Shown here in pieces: positions 58,075-64,000 of a stretch of 64,000 nt of DNA. The DNA comes from Capsicum annuum (Eukaryota > Streptophyta > Magnoliopsida > Solanales > Solanaceae): NCBI RefSeq assembly GCF_002878395.1, contig NC_061119.1:13159662-13223661 (forward strand), in the 5' to 3' direction. Position numbers and translations under genes: made by a program. The notes under the pieces were generated by a model. That model was not told the DNA's origin, did not search any database, and worked only from the letters and a program-made list of their open reading frames with translations. Each line of letters begins with the position of its first letter. Position 1 is the stretch's first letter.

Positions 58075-58870
58075 CTAAGAGAAATGTTCAAAATCCGATC
58101 CAAACGAAGTTGACGTTCTTTGACGTGTACCACGTCTTGGATTTTCTTCATTATGTACATTTTTACTTGGTTCATCTCGAGGTCGTTTAGATCCTCCACT
58201 AGACTGTTCATGTCTAATTTTATACGGGTAAATGTTTTCAAAGAATTCAGCATTATCTGATTCAATTACTGTATTTTCATTAATATCTGGATGTTCGGAT
58301 TTATGAACCAAAAATCGACATGCTTTACTATTTTTAGCATATCCTAGGAACACGCAGTCCACCGTTTTAGGTCCTATCTTAACCCTTTTAGGTATAGGAA
58401 CTTGAACCTTCGCTAGACACCCCCACACTTTGAAATATTTCAAGTTGGGTTTCCTTCCTTTTCATTTTTCGTAAAGAATTGATTGTGTCTTACTATGGGA
58501 AACTCTGTTGAGTATATGATTGGCCGTAAGGATAGCCTCCCCCCATAAGTTTTACGATAAACCAGAACTTATAAGTAAGGCATTCATCATTTCCTTCAAA
58601 GTTTGGTTTTTTCTTTCCGCAATTCCATTAGATTGAGATGAATATGGGGCCGTAGTTTGATGGATTATTCCATTCTCTACACATATTTATGCAAAGGGAG
58701 ATTCATATTCTCCGCTCCTATCACTTCTTATCATTTTGATCTTTTTGTCTAACTGATTTTCAACTTCAATTTTATATTGTCTAAACGCATCTATTGCTTC
58801 ATCCTTACTATTTAGCAAGTAGATATAACAATATCTTGTGCAATCGTCAATAAAAGTTAGTTGCCCTCAC
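58075..58870 (-). pseudogene. copia integrase (C-terminal two thirds)
   Basis: Minus-strand reading shows FIDDCTRYCYIYLL, then KMIRSDRSGEYES, then NGIAERKNQTL (the D-D-E catalytic blocks), followed in the open frame 58075-58443 by KYFKVWGCLAKV and DCVFLGYAKNSKACRFLV. The upstream zinc-binding HHCC domain is absent, because the deletion joins integrase to the leader near 58870. Stops occur around 58450 and 58570. Confidence 0.8.
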
Positions 58871-59173
58871 AGACGTTGTCGCATCCATCATTTGACTTTC
58901 AATTGTCATTTTTCTGTCACCACAAGACGAAAAAATACTTAGTATTTTCAGAATACTACTTATAAAAATTAAGCAACTTTAAATTTTTCTTCTTGCTTCT
59001 AGTTAACAATGAAGTTTTTATGACTTTCAATTGCCAACCAAATGATCTTTAACTTGTGACAAAGTTTTTATGACTTCAAATCACTAGTTAAGTTCAGGCG
59101 GAGTAGAAAGTAAAAACTTTAATCTCCAAAAACAAGCTATAAAGATTCTGTAATAGTATTATTTCCTTAAGAT
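58871..59173 (-). other. Leader remnant of the copia element
   Basis: About 300 AT-rich bases between the integrase deletion point and the 5' LTR. No gag frame was found. Confidence 0.45.
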
Positions 59174-60272
59174 TGTTATTTCCCACAATATAGTCGGGTA
59201 TGTAGAATCTATATATTACAACACCAACTTCAACTTGAGTTCAAGTATAAAGAAGAACACAATGAAGTATATCAAATACCCTCAACACAAGATCAAAATG
59301 ACCTTTCCAAGAGGTGTATTTTATTTTGCAGAAATTAAGATGAAATAGAAAATAGCCAAGTCATCCGAATTCACGAATTTTCCTTAAGGAAATAATCCCC
59401 CTCACTGTACCCGAGGTTGTGAAATTTTTCCTCACGGGATAAAATGTCTAACCAGACCAACAGTAGCGGTACCTCAAACAGTTGGAATATCTTCGAACTC
59501 ACAGAACGTTTTGAGTGATCACACAGAATATTTTTGAGACAAGAAGAGAGTTTTTAATCTGAAAAATTTCGTATGCAAACATGTGGATGAAACCAGGTTT
59601 TTATAGCCACAAGATGCCTCTTCTAAAAAGTAGCAAAGGTTCATCTAAAAGGTGTAACCTTTTCTGAAAATTCATGTCTATTCGTCCAAACATTGTGACT
59701 GTTCTGAACAAGCATGCCATTTCGTGAATAATTGTGTTAGTTCATTGAAACAATGCATCAGTTCTAAAGCAGTGCATCAGTTTACTGAAACAGTGCATCA
59801 GTTCAGTTTCAAAACTGTGCACAATTTCAGTGAAAAATTGCATCAGTTCGAAAATTTATCTGAAGCATCTGTTCGAAATAGATTCTGCATGCATGCTTTC
59901 GTTGCTTTTGTAATGAAGCTGAAATCTTATAAATGGAGTATTAAACACAGAAAACATTTACTGCGTTATTGTTGGTATTTTCAGAATTCAAATAAATTTT
60001 ATCCAAACAGATAGATCTCATCGATCGATCATTTTTCAAATCCAAATTCGAAGCCGAGCTGAGCGAGCAACGACGACGGCGCAAGGCATCTCTTATTTCT
60101 TGCCTCACTTACCATGTGGAGTAAGTGTTCATCATTATAAACACTCCAAAGTTCGTTTCTCCCATCAATGTGGGAGAATTAGTGAACTTTTCAATTTTGG
60201 GAGTAACTTTTCAAATTGGTGTCTCCTCTTCTCCACCATTTTTTCTCCATTTTCTATGAACCCAACATTTCT

Positions 60273-60732
60273 GTCAGTGACTGTTTCTACGGTTTAAACC
60301 TGTGACCTTCGGGTCACATGTTAGAATGTATTAGAAAAATGTAGTGTATGTGTTAATCATGTTATTATTTAATTCTTTGTCCGATAGGATTTTCTGTCTA
60401 TGTATAACTAATTTATTTTTGGAAAATATTCCTCCCTACTAAAACATTTAACACGCCCTACGTTGATTATGTGTGGATTACAAGTTTCATACTTAACAAG
60501 GATGTGAAAATCACCCATGCCATGACGTTCTAGAGGAATCAATAAATAAGAGAAACATCATTAAAGTTGTTTCAAATTTATAAAAAGACACTTAAAGTTT
60601 ATGGGCATTCTATTACTCCACAAAACTAATTAAAACCATTACAAATACTTCTTTTTGGCGTATTTTTTCACCAGCTTTACTTTTAAAACCAACAAGTGTA
60701 ATACACTTCTATTTATATATTATTATTATTAT
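60273..60732. other. AT-rich spacer between two copia elements
   Basis: No gene seen. It ends in an (ATT)n run at 60718-60732, into which the next element inserted. Confidence 0.5.
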
Positions 60733-61619
60733 TGTTATAAATGTATTTACATTATAGTGAATGTCTATCAAGATCTACTTTGATATCTATTAGGATTTGA
60801 AGCATCTATCTTTTACTCAGACTAGGAGTAAATTTTCCCTATAAATAGAGGGGTTTTGTTCATTGTATTTACAATCTGATGATCTCTCATCCCTCAAGAG
60901 AAGAAATAAGAACCACTCTCTCTATTCTCTCTACTCTTCTTCTTTATTCTTTCTTATTTTATAACACGTTATCAGCACGAGACTCTGACAAACAAGGTGA
61001 GATTATAAATCTGAAGGATTTCAAGGTTAGTAATTCTTTATGTTATCTTTCTTTTGCTACTATTAATATAATTATTATTGGATTTGAGGAAAAATAATTG
61101 GTTTGGAACCATTTATATTTTAAATTTATTCCTCAAAAATAATATTATCAAAAAGAATGATAATATGTTGGGTTCAAGTCCCATCGATTCATGCCTAAGA
61201 CGCATTTACATGGATAAGATGTTGACTTTGAATCTCAATACACCATATTGATGATATTATGATGGTTAAGGAAAAATAATGGGTGTTTAATGAAAAGTTA
61301 TGAAATTCGACCTATTGAATATGCTCCATTCCATGAAGTGAATGTGGTAGCAATATATGATAAGTGTGAAATATGACAACTTACTTCATTCTTGAGGTGT
61401 ATTTGGTAGCAGTGCATAATATGTCTGAAAGAAGACAAATGATTAAATGTACGAATATACGCGTGGAGGGACAATATGATAATGATCATCAAAAGTGACG
61501 ATATTTTCACACACTTATATGATTATAAGATATACTAGAGAAGAATTCTCTACATCATATGTATGCCTCGATTTGCTTCTGAAGTAGCAAAATCTTGAAA
61601 GAGGTTATAAGCTATCAAA

Positions 61620-61719
61620 NNNNNNNNNNNNNNNNNNNNNNNNNNNNNNNNNNNNNNNNNNNNNNNNNNNNNNNNNNNNNNNNNNNNNNNNNNNNNNNNN
61701 NNNNNNNNNNNNNNNNNNN
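61620..61719. other. Assembly gap (100 N) with duplicated flanks
   Basis: The 59 bases at 61559-61617 recur identically at 61720-61778, so contig ends overlap and were not merged. Confidence 0.95.
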
Positions 61720-63257
61720 ATGTATGCCTCGATTTGCTTCTGAAGTAGCAAAATCTTGAAAGAGGTTATAAGCTATCATAATTTGTTAGGCTTAAGGCAC
61801 GATTATATTCAATTCCTGGGGAATGAGAAACTTATTAATGCAAATGTGCACTTGATTGTGATTGAATCACAATTCACCTCCGAAAGAGGTTGAATAATTT
61901 TGAAATATACTTCTGAAGTAGTAAATCTGAAATTTATTCCTATAATAGTAAATCTGAAATTTACTAAAGCAAAAACACATATCATGGTAAACTTGGAGTT
62001 TACTAGCATAAAAGTTCATAAGGTGACATGAACGATTGCGACATCTTAAAGATGTGCATATTACGTATTAAACATACATTGAAGAATTCAAAAATTCTTC
62101 ATGAACTTTGATGTTGCTTATTCTCATGATACATTGGTTGGACCAACTAATTTTGGAATTGGATCCCTCAAAATCTGGAAAAAAAAAAAAAGGTGAATAA
62201 GGGCTCGTTCACCTATCATGTGATATGTTGAAAAGGTGCATCAATAAGATGATCACATATACATTCATGGTCAACCTGCGTTTGACATTCATAAAGTTAC
62301 TTGTTCAATATAAATTGAGCATAATTTTTAGATTGTCCAATCAAGAAATCTTGATGATGATGATTTGGTATTGAATGTCTTTGATAAATAGCTTATCCAT
62401 CGCTAATGAGAACAAAGCTTCATGTGTTGGTTTGAAATATGATATGTTGCATACAATAACACTTGTATGCATTAGACCAATAAATTATGATTATTTCTTC
62501 CCTCTCAATTGGTTCAAGGTCGGAAACCAATTATTTCATCTAATAATTTTGATGTGCGGTATACGATTAATGAATATACCATAATGCACAAAGATGGATT
62601 CCTCAAAGAAGTAGAGGATGTATGTTAGTTTTCCTAACATAAGAGGGAGATTATAAACACTATGAAATATGTTAGGAATTATCACCAAATCCTTATCCAA
62701 AAGATAATTCAAGTCAAATGTCAAAAGCATCTCATATTAAGCGCAAGTGCTCTTATTTTGTGTTCCTAAAGGATAGAGTCTATGCATGCGTGAAGCGTGT
62801 TAGACTAATCGATTCCAAATGAAATAGTCCTTGAAAAATAAGGAGCAAATAATCATAATAAGAAGGCAATGAACTCTTGAAGATCCTACGACATAACACT
62901 TCATGAAACCTTATGTAAGGTTTATGTGCCTGAAAATAATAAAGTGATGAGATCTCAAAATATTATATCTTATTGTGAACCGATACGAAATGATATATCA
63001 TCAATATATTTGACACAATATTGGCGCAATATTGTGAAAGATTACGAGGATCTAAATTCTACGTTTATTTAAGCATGCTGACGTAGAAACATTTATCAAG
63101 TGACATGAAAGGAAGCATCTTGGTAAGTAACAAACTTATTTGATTTGTAGTCCAGATATTTGAAGATGTCACTCATGAAATGTTGAATATTGTCACTTGA
63201 CAAAACTTATGTGAAAAACTTTTAAGGATTCAAAATGTTTGAAGCATATAAAAGTTT

Positions 63258-63357
63258 NNNNNNNNNNNNNNNNNNNNNNNNNNNNNNNNNNNNNNNNNNN
63301 NNNNNNNNNNNNNNNNNNNNNNNNNNNNNNNNNNNNNNNNNNNNNNNNNNNNNNNNN
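63258..63357. other. Assembly gap (100 N) with a 231-base duplicated flank
   Basis: 63027-63257 recurs at 63374-63604. The right flank begins with a 13-base-arm inverted repeat (63358-63386). Confidence 0.95.
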
Positions 63358-63739
63358 TTTCACAATATTGCGCCAATATTGTGAAAGATTACGAGGATCT
63401 AAATTCTACGTTTATTTAAGCATGCTGACGTAGAAACATTTATCAAGTGACATGAAAGGAAGCATCTTGGTAAGTAACAAACTTATTTGATTTGTAGTCC
63501 AGATATTTGAAGATGTCACTCATGAAATGTTGAATATTGTCACTTGACAAAACTTATGTGAAAAACTTTTAAGGATTCAAAATGTTTGAAGCATATAAAA
63601 GTTTCTGAAAAACTTATTTATAATCCTTATATTGTATAAGCTTATTGCTTGAACATCATTAGAACTCTTGGAGAGTTTTTAAAGCAATAGATTATTTGCT
63701 GAAATTCAAAATATATCGAATTGGATTGGTTATGAAGTA

Positions 63740-64000
63740 CCATATCTTAGTACAATTGATGCACTCATGTACCTTGGAAATACTACAAGGCCTATAGCCT
63801 TTTCAGTTAATTTGTTAGCAAGGTATATTTCTGCTCCTACTATGAGACATCGAAATGGGATAAAATACATGAGCTTGTTTTATTCTAAAGATTGCAGTCC
63901 CGATCTTATTGGTCATGCTGATGTTGGGTACTTATCTGACCCGCATAAAGCTCGGTCTCAAATAGGCTATGTGTTCATATGTGGTGGTACTGTCATATCT
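63740..64000 (+). pseudogene. copia RNase H remnant (partial at window edge)
   Basis: Frames read VPYLSTIDALMYLGNT, then VNLLARYISAPTMRHRNGIK, then DCSPDLIGHADVGYLSDPHK and SQIGYVFICGG. The ~12 residues normally present between GIK and LFY are missing, exactly as at 45120-45480. Confidence 0.8.

Larger units (their letters stand above)
54832..60267 (-). mobile_element. Ty1-copia element, minus orientation, TSD TTTCT, gag deleted
   Basis: The left LTR is 54832-55948 (1117 bases) and the right LTR 59174-60267 (1094 bases). Both run TGTTATTTC(T/C)CACAATATAG...GAACCCAACA and are highly similar. TTTCT flanks both outer ends (54827-54831, 60268-60272). Minus-strand TATAAAA boxes lie at about 55243 and 59599. 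The 3.2-kb interior contains integrase, reverse transcriptase and RNase H only; gag, protease and the integrase N-terminus are missing, and no standard primer-binding site was recognised next to the right LTR. It cannot be autonomous. Confidence 0.9.
60733..64000 (+). mobile_element. Second copia deletion derivative (continues past the window)
   Basis: The 5' LTR is 60733-60966 (234 bases), TGTTATAAATG...TTATAACA, with TATAAATAG at 60841. CGTTATCAGCACGAGACTCT follows. The interior is similar along its length to that of the 42485 element (for example TGTATGCCTCGATTTGCTTC, GGTTGGACCAACTAA, GAAAATTCTTC-type blocks), but the LTR is different. Two N gaps interrupt it. The last 260 bases encode RNase H blocks. 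The 3' LTR lies beyond 64000. Confidence 0.8.

Noticed and set aside
55368..60014. Similar plus-strand frames at 55368-55613 and 59724-60014
   Set aside because: They are the two LTR copies of the U3 repeat array read antisense; conservation reflects LTR identity, not coding.
1..64000. tRNA or rRNA genes
   Set aside because: The tRNA-like words found (TGGTATCAAAGC, TGGCACCGTTGCCGGGGA, TGGTCTCAGAGC) are primer-binding sites; no cloverleaf or rRNA block was seen.

Overview
The window is plant nuclear DNA, very probably from a nightshade (Solanaceae). The host coding content is intron-split and sparse, the background is AT-rich, and nearly everything else is stacked LTR retrotransposons whose ends look solanaceous (Ogre/Tat, Athila-like and chromovirus-like Ty3-gypsy, Ty1-copia). 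There are also RTE LINE debris, a Stowaway MITE, hAT-like ends and a rearranged endogenous pararetrovirus (Caulimoviridae). No bacterial-type operon, CRISPR array, tRNA or rRNA gene was seen. Three 100-N assembly gaps are present (25291-25390, 61620-61719, 63258-63357).

Layout, left to right. 1-203: last exon of an unrecognised host gene. 420-1215: a 156-bp AT-rich tandem repeat. 1354-3260: a fatty acyl-CoA reductase (FAR) pseudogene with an hAT-like end inserted and an internal duplication. 3344-8159: a truncated gypsy LTR abutting the 3' part of an Ogre/Tat element, which carries about 42 copies of a 40-bp repeat just before its polypurine tract and LTR. 8160-14353: remains of one or two Athila-like elements, with a broken plant-transposon-type ORF. 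15108-25290: a nest in which a minus-strand gypsy LTR is split by a 2561-bp solo LTR (target duplication GTTTT) and cut at its right end by a minus-strand Athila-like element. 25391-27195: two further LTR fragments. 27196-38140: the pararetrovirus, made of two copies in opposite orientation. 38141-42484: AT-rich intergenic DNA. 42485-46339: a complete but decayed copia element (target duplication GTGTC). 49135-54223: the one apparently intact host gene, four exons encoding a 227-residue type I membrane protein. 54832-60267: a copia element on the minus strand (target duplication TTTCT) with gag deleted. 60733-64000: a second copia derivative sharing its interior with the 42485 element but carrying a different LTR.

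Functionally, the only gene likely to make a normal product is the membrane protein gene; its introns hold a LINE, a SINE/LINE tail and a MITE. The FAR gene (wax or suberin alcohol synthesis in living relatives) is dead. The pararetrovirus keeps recognisable movement protein, capsid, zinc knuckle, protease, reverse transcriptase and RNase H blocks, but all the large reading frames are broken by stops or frameshifts.

The most unusual signals are: (i) a roughly 60-bp tandem module with CACCG...CGGTG arms found in the U3 part of four unlike LTRs, once in the opposite orientation; (ii) the tail-to-tail pararetrovirus with palindromic filler; (iii) the 40-bp array in an Ogre-type 3' untranslated region; (iv) a duplicated exon start in the membrane protein gene; (v) copia derivatives that share an interior but not LTRs.
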